Assembly (NCBI GenBank): GCA_006176705.1
Contig: QRFJ01000057.1
Coordinates: 3,712,178-3,776,177 of the forward strand
Reading direction: 5' to 3'
DNA: 64,000 nucleotides
Origin: Cocos nucifera
Lineage: Eukaryota; Streptophyta; Magnoliopsida; Arecales; Arecaceae
Shown here: piece by piece, positions 45,946 to 56,878 of the stretch
Numbering within the stretch: position 1 is the stretch's first letter
Layout of the letters: each line of letters starts with the position of its first letter
Program-made: the position numbers and the translations under genes
The notes under the pieces: model-generated
Databases searched by the model: none
Seen by the model: the letters and a program-made list of their open reading frames with translations, nothing else
What the model was told of the DNA's origin: nothing

Positions 45946-45961
45946 GGGAGTGGGGGGCTAG
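45946..45961 (+). promoter_or_regulatory. Polypurine tract before the 3' LTR
   Basis: GGGAGTGGGGGGCTAG directly precedes the 3' LTR, the position where plus-strand DNA synthesis is primed in LTR elements. Confidence 0.75.
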
Positions 45962-47018
45962 TGTTGGGGATAAATCCCGCTCCCGCCGAAGTCTAGCTCG
46001 ACGCTCAGCCTAATGCAATTTGTAGCCGCGGAAGAGCTTCGACGGATGGGTCTCAGCCAAACTCCTACAGCCGGCCGAACTACTTAGCGCCCGAGCTCCT
46101 TGGACTCCAAGCAACCGGGCTTCGGCCGAGCCCCCGGCGGTCGAGCTTATTCTAATCCGTTCAGTCACTGAGCTTCTCCAGACTCCCCTCGTCAGGACCG
46201 AACCTCTCCAGCCGGTCGAACTGCTTAGCGGCCGAGCTTCTCGAACTCCTAGCGTCCGAGCTTCTATGGACCCATTCAGACGGCCGAACTTCTCAGCGGC
46301 CGAGCTCCTCGAACTCCTCAGCTGACGAGCCTCAGCCGAAGTCCAACATTCGGTCGAACTCTTCAACGATCGAGCTTCGAATTTTCGGTGGTCGAACTCC
46401 TCAGCGGACGAGCCTTAGCTGCATACCTCCAGCCAGAGGCCTATGAGAGCCGAACTCCCTCCCCTCCAAGCTAGGAGCCCGAGCTCCTCCGAAATGGGCA
46501 CACAATGAAGGCCTTCAAACCTTCATCCGCCGCAAGCTCTGCAGCCATCACCATCGATCCACCGATAGCGACCCACTATGAGGTGGCAACGGCTGTCATC
46601 ATCCCGTGAGACTGGCTCCGTCGAACCTCGAGCGGCCCGCTAGCACGCGGCTGCAGCTGTCACCATCAACCCGCCGCACACGGCACCTTCCCATGAGACT
46701 GGCTCCGCCGAACCTCGAGCGGCCCGCCAGCATGCGGCTACAGCTGTCACCATCAAGCTCCGCTATAAAAAGGACCCCTCTAGATATGCTAACTCTAATC
46801 TCTCTCTGATCTCCAAGCTCTCCTCCTCTTCTCTAAGCTCCGGAACTCATTCCGAGCACTCCATTCCTGTTGGCCAGAGTTGACTTGAGCGTCGAAGGGT
46901 CCTGCCGGAGCCACCCCCCACCGGCTCCGGACGGGACTTTGTTTTGCAGGTCCCCGGCAGCGACCTCAGCGGCCTCGACTTCAGCGACCTCCGACGACGA
47001 TCAGTTTCTGCACCAACA
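45962..47018 (+). repeat. 3' LTR of the nonautonomous element
   Basis: Starts TGTTGGGGATAAATCCC and ends CTGCACCAACA. Length equals that of the 5' LTR (1057 bp). TATAAAAA is at 46764-46771. It keeps the 87 bp-period duplication seen in the 5' LTR. Confidence 0.9.
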
Positions 47019-47395
47019 CTAATATTCGTGATTCATTCATAGATTTTACAATCTGTTTATTAACTGTTCATGAGTATAAATTAGGCACTTAAGATGCTCA
47101 AAGCTACAGATTATTTGACTAAGATTTAAATTCTAAAAAGAGATGAAATTAAATAACTCTATCAACTTTTTTCTTACCAAACCATATTCTTTCTCCTGTT
47201 GGTTCGAAAGCTAGCATGAGTAGGCCTCCAACATTGATAGAATTCCTTCTTTTATAGATACATGTAGCATGTTTTAACTCTTTTAAAAAGGGAAATCAAA
47301 TTAGAATTAAAATGAATTAGAGAGGGCTCACGTAATCTTGCTTATTACGTTCCATGTGCTAGAAAGTTTTGCACAAAATGAAAAATAATTGCAAG
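47019..47395. repeat. Receptor-locus flank D2, right part
   Basis: Continues 41409 after the LTR element and matches 34390-34990, then the left flank of the LINE (16480-16566). Confidence 0.7.
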
Positions 47396-48477
47396 TAAAC
47401 CTCTCAAGGATCTTTTCCTATCTCTGTTCATTTTTTCTAAACAACCTCAAGTTTCGGTGGCTAGCATATTTAAACGACAGTTAGAGAGGAGCAAAGTTTT
47501 CTACGTTCTAAGCCCAAGAGCTGAAATTGAGTTCCTAGCCTTAAAGAAGATGTTAATTAAACTCTTTAACCCTATCAAGTGAAGATGACAGGATTGAGTG
47601 GAGATGGTGTCCCGCAAAGAAGTTGTCAGTTAGAAATAGTTATAATTTTCTTTGTGAAAAAGGGGTTACATCTTTCTTTGCAAAAATTATATGAAAACTT
47701 CCACTACTAGAAAAAATAAAAATTTTCAACTGGTTAGCATTCCACAATAAAATTTTAACGAGAGAGAGGTTTTAACAAAGAAAAAGTTGCAAGGACCAGC
47801 TGCATGCATCATGTATACGGAAGTTGTGAAAATAGCAAACCACCTCTTTGCGGGATGTTCTTTCACTCGTTTAGTCTAGGCACGACTTTTAGGAGCATCA
47901 CATCTCCCTCCAATCCCTGATTCCATCGAAGATCTTGGGTTTGTCTGGAGAAACACCATGTCAGGCAAGATAAATAGACCTACAAAAGATTGTTTATTAG
48001 CTACCGTCAACTGGTTAGAAAGGAACAACAAGATTTTTAAAAGGGAAGCAACGTCTTCCATTTCTATCATCCACCACCCTATTTTTCTGCTCCAAAACCA
48101 ATACAAAGAAGAAGAGTCAGGCTACAAGCTGGAAGGCCTAAGAAGATTCAGGATGTCTCGCCGACTGGTAGAAATTTGGAAAGAAAAAACGACAACTTGC
48201 TCACGGCTGCAACCTCATTTTGCTTTTTCGACTTTAAGGCAGGCACGTTCGTTGCGTGGAAACTTTGAAGTGACCACATCCTCAATGTTGGTTCTTGGTC
48301 TTTGTGAATGTAAACCCTCATGCCTTTGTAATCGTGCAACATCAGTGGCTGCATCCACCTTTTGGGCCAATGGACGATCCCTCACCGTCGATGTTGGGAC
48401 CAAAAGCGAGCCTATTTGTAAATATTAAATTAATTTTATAATAAAATGCCGGATGGATCATCCTCCTTTTTTTTCAT
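47396..48477 (+). mobile_element. LINE fragment, duplicate of the 16.6 kb copy
   Basis: Same 5'-truncated LINE in the same flanking context as at 16567-17660, so carried by segmental duplication. It encodes remnants of the RT zinc-binding segment and a C-terminal part (VNWLERNNKIFKREA, 47958-48428). The right target duplication and about 70 bp of flank have been deleted, joining TTTTTTTTCAT to AAAGTAAC. It ends with stops and shifts like its partner. Confidence 0.8.
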
Positions 48478-48641
48478 AAAGTAACATGGTTATTAGAAAT
48501 ACAAAGATTGCATACTGCATCATTAGGTTCCCAATTTTACAAACATACAAAATGAGAATTGTACTTGCTTGTAGATGTGAAGAGTGCATCCTATTAATTT
48601 TATTCGAAATAGAAATCACCATGCCTATCTTTTTTGAAAGG
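48478..48641 (-). pseudogene. Relic 3' flank of a third receptor gene
   Basis: Aligns with 17724-17880 and 62285-62430 (GGTTATTAGAAATACAAAG, CATACTGCATC, CATACAAAATGAGAATT, AGAAATCACCATGCCTATC), the 3' untranslated flank of receptor genes. It stops at about 48641, before any coding sequence, and the flank of another unit follows. The gene body of this copy is gone. Confidence 0.65.
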
Positions 48642-48779
48642 ATTATGGAGTCATCTTATCATGGACACATATATATATAAAGTGAAAGTAAGCTATCTAA
48701 TTTTATTAATAAATAAAAAGATCAACTATAAAAAATATATTTTAAAAAAAATATATGTATCAACTAAATTAGTTTCTAG

Positions 48780-50026
48780 GATATACATCTAATAGCCATG
48801 TACCGTGCTTGTCTCCATATTGCAAATTCTTGCCCTTTATTTATACAAGAATGAAATGTCCTCGGCATATAGTCTCATTTTTTTTTCTTTCTTCATGTAA
48901 ACTATCAAATGGTATGCCACGCAACAACAAGATAAACATTATTAAAATTAAAAGCTGTGGTGGTAGCAACTGTTTATTGATCATCTGGTGGAAAACCAAT
49001 TGAAGACTCTAAACACATGTCCTGTGAGCATAAAATACGATCTAACATGGTAAGCTTGATGCTCTCAAATCTTTGCCAATTTTGATTTAGCTTCCTTGTA
49101 TATCTCGGTCTTCATGGGGGCGACTAAGTTTTGATAAAGCCGGTCTTTACTGTTTTTTTATGTTTAAATGATGTTGCGTGAAAAGAAAATTCATAGCAGA
49201 CTTACAGATGATTTTCATGGACATTGCTAATTATCTTTGATGGAATAAACAATAGTTTTTAGGAAATCAAAGAGTTCATAATTCTATTAGGGTGCTGAAT
49301 TCTGAAATATAGGCAAGGAACGACATTTTCTCCTAAAATGCAATGAGTGCACTGTGCTTGTTTCGTACGTAACATGAATTCCCTAACTATAACAGCTACA
49401 GGGAGTCTATAGATCCATTTTGTCCCCATCTAGTAACTATTGGTTATCTAGGTTTTGAATGAGCTATCTGGGTCAATGATCCAACCTCCTATTTAGGCTC
49501 CATGGGTATTTATCTTTGGTGTAAGTGCCATGCACCACCTATGGTCTTCTTGCAACCACGAGGAGGCCTCACCACTATGATCTGGCATATTTTGTGTCCG
49601 ACGTCTCCTTAATTTATTACATCTTGATTTCACTTGGCATAAACATCTTCCTACATAATTTGTAGAATAAAAAAAAGAGACATGATGTATCATCCCAAGT
49701 TGATGCTACAAAATTTGTTTATATCCATCCTGAAGCTTGCTGTTCATTCATGTCAGACTGAAAATCCTAAGTCAGTCGTGGTGTATCACACAAGATAACA
49801 CCTTCTTAAAGAGTATAACAGTTATTCATCCATCATTTAGGGTGATATCCCTAAATGCCAGCTGGTGAAGTAGTCAACCAAAACAATGACTTAGCTAGCC
49901 AATCTATCACTCGATTCACCTCTCAAAAGTGGGGAGCGGAGGGTGGCGATCAATCATTTGGACAAGGAATTGGGTTTAGCTCACATAAGTTTCATTTATA
50001 AGAGCTAGAAATATTCTACCTAGAAT
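48780..50026. repeat. Receptor-locus flank, segmental copy D3
   Basis: Similar to 38650-40275 and 31826-33760. It lacks the insertions at the equivalent of 39110-39990 and 32465-32925, giving the shortest, probably ancestral arrangement across TTGCTAATTATCTTTGATGG and GGAAATCAAAGAG. No gene recognised. Confidence 0.7.
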
Positions 50027-50636
50027 AGGGCTAGAATTGGGCTTATACTTGTTTGAGGCCCATCAGGTCGGGCTAGGGCTAGGTCTGAAAATTTTGGACT
50101 GGATTTAAGTTCCAATATAGATCCTTTATGTTTCTCGGAGTAGGCTTGGATATATCATCGGCCCAAATCAATCTCAGGCTTAGTGAAACCCAAATGAAAG
50201 CCAACTCAAGCACCAAACCAGCTCGAACTCAAGTCCAAAATGGAGACCAAACTTAGGTACTTGTTTATGAACTATTTAGAAAATTTGAATGCCATTTCTA
50301 ATTGTATTACTAATTTACTTTTCTGTTAAACATGTTTTTTGTCATCATATGGTTGCTAATACAAAACTACTATATTTAATCAGAAAAAAAGTGAATTTAT
50401 GGTATAAAAATTTAAAACATTAAGCTTCAATCTGATTCAAACCAATCCAATTTTTAGCCCAAGTTGATAATTCAAGCTGGTCCAATCGGATTTGGGTCGG
50501 ACCCAGGCCGGGGTTGGATCGGGTTTGGATCGAGATTTTCTAAAAGTTATCAAGCCTAAGCCTCACTCGAAGCCCCCCAAAAAAAAAAGTTTAGACCACG
50601 CTTGGGTAGGGATTGGAGCTGAGCCCATTTCCAACC
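50027..50636. mobile_element. Nonautonomous hAT-like element, complete
   Basis: 610 bp with terminal repeats AGGGCTAGAATTGGGCT (left) and, inward from the right, GGTTGGAAATGGGCT. Flanked by CCTAGAAT (50019-50026) and CTTAGAAT (50637-50644), seven of eight matching. The D1 copy (about 33790) has the uninterrupted site. No coding sequence. Related to the 607 bp element at 18549. Confidence 0.75.
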
Positions 50637-50644
50637 CTTAGAAT

Positions 50645-51229
50645 AATCTTTTAGCATTTTGCATAAAATGATCCTTCAACATCAATCCCCCATGTGAGAG
50701 GAAGGAGGTGGGGCCCGGTTTGTGGAGGTGCGTGAAAGGCTTTAGGTGAGGGGTGCGGCGCATGAAATACTTTGTTTTGTGAGGGAGCATGTGGAGGAAG
50801 GGAGGAGGCACTGGGAATGGATTAGCGTGAAACTTGGGAAGTGGGGAAAGTCAAGGGAAGAACTTTGAGGCACATTAGAAATTGACTAGCATGAGACTTG
50901 GGAAGTGGTGGCCCCCATGAGAAAGAAATTGAGAAAAAGATAAGGTTTGAATGAAGTCTTTGAGTCTTTCTCTTCCTCTTCTTAAGGTTTAGTTAAGCGG
51001 TCCTTCGATGATGGCCATTGGATCTTGGAGATTGCTTCCTAGCCATTGATCATAACTTAACCCTTAAGTTAGTTGCACTTAGCTCATTAATTCTTAAATA
51101 TTTCTTTGGATTTGAACCAATTTGGATTTTAATGGGCCTAATCTTCAATATATTTGAAAAAAAGATCAAGAAGTATTAAATTTTCAATAATAATGATTAA
51201 TTAATAACAAATCGAGTGCTTCTAGTATC
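50645..51229. other. Junction region, nothing recognised
   Basis: Duplicated flank ends by about 50690. G-rich DNA (50700-50900, with a repeated ATTGACTAGCATGAGACTTGG / ATTAGCGTGAAACTTGG pair about 85 bp apart) and AT-rich DNA follow up to the first integrase-like codons. The breakpoint of the truncated gypsy element lies here but cannot be placed exactly. Confidence 0.35.
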
Positions 51230-52180
51230 CTAATTCATATATTTATCAAGATGCAATCAATGTCAAAGGAATGCCAGTATTCAGCAATGATTAGAAACAC
51301 TACTAACCCCCATAAGTGCGCTTTGGCCGTTCGCATAGTGAAGGATGGACATCCTTGGACCATTCCTCATGACATCGGGATAATGAAAGTTCTTGGCGGT
51401 TGCCATGGATCACTCCTCCAAATGGATGGAAGTTGAACCATTTGTACGTATCACTGAAGCTAAAGTGAAGGATTTCATCTAGAAGTCCATCATATGCAAG
51501 TTCGGCTTGCCCAAGATGTTGATCACAGACAATGGCCACCAATTCACCAGCGAAAAATTTGCTAAATTTCATAAAGATCTCAATATATCACACCACCTTA
51601 CCTTGGTGAGGCATCCTCAAGTGAATAGAGAAGCTAAGGTGACTAATCAAACTCTATTATAGGATATAAAAACTTAGCTAAATCAAGCAAGGGCTCTTGG
51701 ATGGATGAACTTTATCATGTACTATGAACTTAACGAACTATCCAAAGAACTTCCACTGGAGAAACTCCATTCAGTCTGATGTTTGAAATTGAAATAGTGA
51801 TCCCGATCGAGTTCGGACTCCCTTTGGTGCGGATTGAAAGCTTCAACGAGTAAAGCAACTCAAAGGATCTTCGAACAAATCTCGACCTATTGGAGGAAGT
51901 CCAAGAAAAGCTTGAATCAGAATGACAGCATATCAGCATAGAGTGGCTCGATATTATAACTCCCTAGTCAAAGGCAAGATCTTCAGAGCTAGAGATTTGA
52001 TGCTACATTGAACAGAGATATCCGAACTAACCAGGCAAGATAAGTTGTTGCCGAACTAGAAAGTCCCTTATGAGGTGGAAGAGGTTATTAGACCTGACAC
52101 CTACTGGTTGAAACAGCTCGATGGAACCTCCCTACCTCGACCATGGAATGCAGAGAATCTACCAATGTACTACTAGTAAT
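51230..52180 (+). pseudogene. Ty3/gypsy integrase (Tat/Retand-like), decayed
   Basis: Plus-strand remnants of integrase: a zinc-binding segment (KECQYSAMI, about 51268), the first catalytic block degraded (LGPF-like, near 51350), then KWMEVEPF, AKVKDFI, FGLPKMLITDNGHQFTS with its conserved Asp-Asn-Gly, ISHHLTLVRHPQVN, and a C-terminal part ending in NAENL near 52160. Several stops (about 51479, 51659 and 51676) and shifts. The sequence resembles integrases of the Tat lineage of plant gypsy elements. The reverse transcriptase and everything upstream are absent. Confidence 0.8.
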
Positions 52181-52269
52181 TTTGATTCAATACAAAGACT
52201 TCATTTTCGAGTAACAAACTTTGTTTGAGATAACTTCCAGATAATCACATGCAACATCTACGAGTTAAC

Positions 52270-52770
52270 TTTGATCGTTTGACGAAACAAGGTCGGCTGA
52301 AGGACCCTCATTCTCAAATGAGAGAAGCCAAGAAATATCGATCTTAAATGAAGTAGAATGAGAAAAGCCAAGAAATCTTGTTATTAAATGAGGTGAGCTC
52401 AGAGGAGGACCCTCGTTCTCAAATGAGGAAAGCCAAAAATTCTCGTTCTTAAATGAGGTAGGCTCGGAAGAGGACCCTCGTTCTCAAATGAGGGAAGCTA
52501 AGATAAATCTCATTCCTAAATGAGGTCGAAAGAAGAACCCTCGTTCTTAAACGAGGATGATAGAGAAAAATCTTATATCTAAATAACGTTGGATAGGGAA
52601 CCCTTGTTCTTAAATGAGATAGATAGAGAAAAATCTTATTTCTAAATAAGATCAAATGAGGAACCCTCATTCTTAAATGAGAGAGATTGAGGAGAAATAT
52701 TGTTCTTAAACAAGATCGAGTGGAAAACTCCCATTTCTAAATAAGAGAGATCGGAAAGAATAAGATCGGG
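52270..52770. repeat. Tandem repeats between gypsy pol and the antisense gene
   Basis: Repeated phrases GACCCTCGTTCTCAAATGAG and TCGTTCTTAAATGAGGT alternating with AAGCCAAGAAAT; units shorten and decay to the right. Tandem repeats at this location are usual in Tat-lineage elements, comparable with the minisatellite at 44572-45680. Confidence 0.75.
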
Positions 52771-53039
52771 AAGCTCCTAAGAGACCTAAGTTCACACGAC
52801 ATCAAAGTACGCCTAATGTCAACCTATATGGAGATGACTTTAGATATTCCCTGAACTCAAAAGAATTTAAAAATTATATTTTGTTGCTAAAGTACAAACC
52901 TAAATTACAATGATCTCATAGAGGCAATAAAAAAAAATTACAAAAAAATTGATCAAGTATTCCAAGCTTCCCTAGGCAGCAATGATCTTAGCACAACAAT
53001 ATCCAACACAACTCATTTTGAATTTGAAACCTTGTGTAA

Positions 53040-54576
53040 AGATAGATTGACTTCAAAAAAAAGCCATTTGACCAAGCACCCATACTCTTCAAACCTAGCC
53101 TTATGCGCCATGGTCGATACGTGACTCATCTCAAGAGTTGTAGCATGCTGAATTATTAGTAACTTCTCTAATCGTTTAATTATCTCTTTGAATTCCTTCA
53201 GCTACTACACTCTTCATCAAGTCAGCGCAAAGTTGGGCCAGCCTAGCTTCAAATTTCTTATTAGCTGCTTCACTCATCACCAAGTCAATGCGGAGTTGGG
53301 TCAGTTCGACTTTATCTTTATTTAAAATTTTGGAAAGACTACTGGCAACATTTCGGACCATGGTTGGCTCACTCTCATCATGGCCAATGCTCGATTTCTT
53401 GGAACTCGGTGCTTGTCTCATTCTAGTTGGAATGCTTTTTTTCTCATCGGATGGGTGCTGAAGGTTGGCAATCTACTCTTTAGCAGAATGCAACTGGTTC
53501 CAAAGTCGGGCAACCTTCTTGACACCTCCTCACTTGACCTCTTCGGCAGCTTTGTTAGAATGGATGTATTACTTCAAAGCTGAAATTCTCTCTCGCGCTG
53601 AACGAAGTTCATTTTAGAACCAAGCTACCTTCACTACTGAGTACCAAATCTTTTTCTTGGCAAGCTTTGCTAACCTTTCACATCTTTTAGTTAGCCTATT
53701 CCTCTCAACAATGTGCGCTTTAGTATTTGGCCAGATGGACAACCTTAAATGCCTAATCTCAATCGAAGGCACTTCGTAGTTCCTTTTCATCTTCAGGAAT
53801 TTTCATTTGGTTTCAATGGTCTTTTTCTTTGCCCGTTTAGCACTCTTTTCAAGAACCTCAAGATGAGCCTTAATCGGCACACCTCGAGAAAAAGAGTTGG
53901 CTCGAAGATATGTAGGTGAGCGACCAGAACTTTTACATTGACTAAACATACATGCGATAATCAAAAAATTGAAGAAGCTCCAAAGATAAAAGAAACTTTT
54001 TTTCATTAATTAAATTTTTTTTTATATTGATAGAAAATAAAAGTAAAAGAACAAGAGTTAGGCCCCAGTGATATTGGCTTGTAGGCTAGTAGAAGAGCTC
54101 AGAGCCGCATCCATCGGCTACATGGATCCTTTGGCTGGTGGAGATGTTGGAGGAGGCTGGGCTTCAATAGGGAGGTCTCTATGCGCTGCTTCAACCACTT
54201 TGTCCAGTTGTGGATGATCCTTTATGACCACAGCATCGGGGGTCTGCTGATCATCATCGGTATTGTCCTCATCCAAGAAGGAGAGATTGAGGTCTGGGTA
54301 ATGGGCCGAGATTTTTTGGCACTAATCCTCTTACCCAGTGATGAAAGCCTCCATGCTGAATTAAATCTTTTTAGCAAAGAATTCCTTCGACCCATTGAAG
54401 GCTTCAACCACTAGACAACCTGCCTCCATGACCCTCCCTTCCATCTCTTCGGCTTCGGCGACCTTGGCTAGTCCTGCTAACTTCTCCTTCCTCTCCAAAA
54501 TCAACTTATTCTTGACTTTGTTCAGTGCCTCCTTCAAATGCTAAACTTCCACCTCTTGGCAGCCCGCATCACCGAC
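53040..54576 (-). pseudogene. Antisense gypsy gene, 3' half (coiled-coil region)
   Basis: Minus-strand fragments with Leu/Lys/Glu-rich heptad-like sequence, e.g. 53176-53421: VASSLSKILNKDKVELTQLR and MSEAANKKFEARLAQLC. They continue, after the solo copia LTR, the antisense gene whose start is at 58511. Frames are broken. In Tat/Retand elements an extra open frame downstream of pol, often antisense, is known; its function is unclear. Confidence 0.5.
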
Positions 54577-54581
54577 CTAGC

Positions 54582-56873
54582 TGTTAGATATGTGTGCCCT
54601 AGAAGCCAGATTGGCTGACACTTATAATACACTTCTAAGGATAAAATTATAATATTGACTATAAATAATAAAATAGATTATTTTCTATCATAATATGTAT
54701 TTGAAAGTATCTGTGATACATCCTTTAAGTTAATGATAATGATAGTTCATATTTTCAAGAGTTAAAAATTTAAAATATAAATTTTTATTATTAACTCACA
54801 AAATGCTTTCGACCGTAGGATCATCATGAGGATGATGATTGATCCAAAAAATTGATGTATGATCGCTTCTTTAGGATAGATGAGTCTTGAATCTACGGTG
54901 TAGAGATACCGAAGTAAAAATATATGTACTTGTTAGAGAACGAGGGTACTGAGCGTGATCACCTCGAACAGTCATGAGGAAGTCTACCTTCTCATCAATG
55001 ATTGACTCGAAGCTGTAGTGGTGTATCTAGTTTTTTGATCTGAGGTGCATCGACAGTTCATCTTAAGGATGTTATAGTTTGACTACACCATAACTCGGTC
55101 TCCTAGCCATTTAAAATTCTGAGGTGTATGTTGGCTATAACATGTTCATTATAGAAATTGGATTATACCAATAAAAAATATATCTACCTCGATAGATGAA
55201 GAGCAGCCCTATAATGATCATGAGAATCAAGTCCATAAGCCCATGGCCATGGCAGAGTGAAATAATAGAATTAATTTCTATTAAAATTTTTATATTAGAC
55301 TTGAATCGAATGATTAATTCATATGACGGATGTTAGGATTTGACGAGATCACCTTAACCTTAATCCGATCAGGGCTCATAATAGAGGAACTTAATCACAT
55401 AAGTAACTACACCGAGAGATTCGCTTTCAGATCTGATGGATTACCACCATATGCTGCTAGGTATTACTAGTGGATTTTGGGAGCAATTAGAATGATTTAG
55501 ATAATCGATCATACTAGTTGTCTGAATCAAAAAAGTTTTGATTCATCAAAAGGTATTTCGATGATGTCGATGATAGAGATCGCGACATATTTCATTACCA
55601 TATAGAACTGAATCTAACTAGATCACATAAATAAAAATTTAAATCTGGATATCATCAATTAGACTAAACTAGTTTAATTAATTTGAATAAGATTTAATTA
55701 GGTTCAAAAAAATTATGCTAGCACATAATTGAGCCTAATATTTTTCTTTAATAATCATTAAAGTTTATCTCAACTGAGCCAAATATATTTAAGCTCACTT
55801 AAGAACCTTTACTTAGTCTGACTAGAGTTTGTCCAGATAAAAAAAGGGTTGTCTTAATTTATAAGATAAATTTAAGATAATATCTATCATTTTTCGTCAT
55901 CTGCTAAATCTTGTCTTTTGACTTTGGTCAAATGTTGATCTTTGATATTGAGACATCTGCCCATATGTCATGCACCCATAGAAAAGATGTTTGGACCTTG
56001 TCCCCCTGCTATTTGGCAGACAGGCAAGGGGCGCACACCTAGGGTGGCATGCGCCTCATGTGGATAAACATCTGGAGTCCCATATAGATGGGACTCCAAT
56101 TGCTTCATGGAATCAAAGTAGGTGGCGCCTAAAAGACTTGTTTAACCAGTCTTGGTGCCACCTAAGGATGTTTTTGAGAGACTCTAATCTGATTGAATCA
56201 GATAATGTCATCCCATCAATCAAATTTAGATCTGATTGAACAAAAGACCGTGATTGATCGGGATGATGTGGCACTGCATGACGTAGTAGGGTCTATATAA
56301 ATCCTGTCTGCACCTAAAAATCAGATCTTCTATCCTTTGCCCATGCCACAAAGGTTCTCTCCCTCCTCCTCCATGCCACCTTCAGGTCCTCTCTCTCCTC
56401 TCCACGCCCAAGAGGTTTTGGGCTTGAGTTTGGTGCGATCCAAGCAAGAGAAAGACGACAAGAAAGGAAGAAGGTAGCCCTGCTGCAAGAGACAACAGAC
56501 AAACTTCAAAAAAAGTTTTGAAGACCTTCAAGATTAGATTTAGATCTGATTTTTGAAGAATTAATAAAGAAAAAGAAGATCTTCAGATCCAGTCCGAGTG
56601 AATACCGGTAGAGGCCAGGCGCTTGCGTGGCTATATCCAGAATCTCAGATAAATATCGAAATCATTACAGAATAATAGGATTATCCAAAATAAAGATATA
56701 ATTAAATTAGATTTTATTTTATTTTTATTTTATTTTATTCTATCAGATCAATAGGATCAGATTTGAAAAGTCTTAGATTTAATTTGGATCTTAGAGAAAA
56801 ATTTTTAAAATATTTTTCTTGATTCAATCAGATCTGAATGAACCTAATAAGAAAAATTAGATTTTTTCCTTCA
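54582..56873 (+). mobile_element. Solo LTR of a Ty1/copia element
   Basis: 2292 bp, begins TGTTAGATATGTGTG and ends TTTTTTCCTTCA, with a perfect 5 bp target duplication CTAGC at 54577-54581 and 56874-56878. Collinear with the 5' LTR at 20360-22651, including a TATATAAAT promoter box at 56294-56302. Its internal part was removed, presumably by recombination between two LTRs. It splits the antisense gypsy gene. The short frames within it are not genes. Confidence 0.92.
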
Positions 56874-56878
56874 CTAGC

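Larger units (their letters stand above)
41415..47018 (+). mobile_element. Nonautonomous Tat/Retand-like LTR retrotransposon, complete ends
   Basis: Two LTRs of 1057 bp each (41415-42471 and 45962-47018) flank a 3.49 kb interior with a primer-binding site, a polypurine tract and only gag remnants; no protease, reverse transcriptase or integrase was found. The target duplication is CTAGT (41410-41414) and CTAAT (47019-47023). The paralogous site at about 34387-34402 lacks the element. Its gag knuckle type and repeats place it with Tat-lineage Ty3/gypsy elements. It is GC-rich against its AT-rich surroundings. It would depend on proteins of an autonomous relative. Confidence 0.9.
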
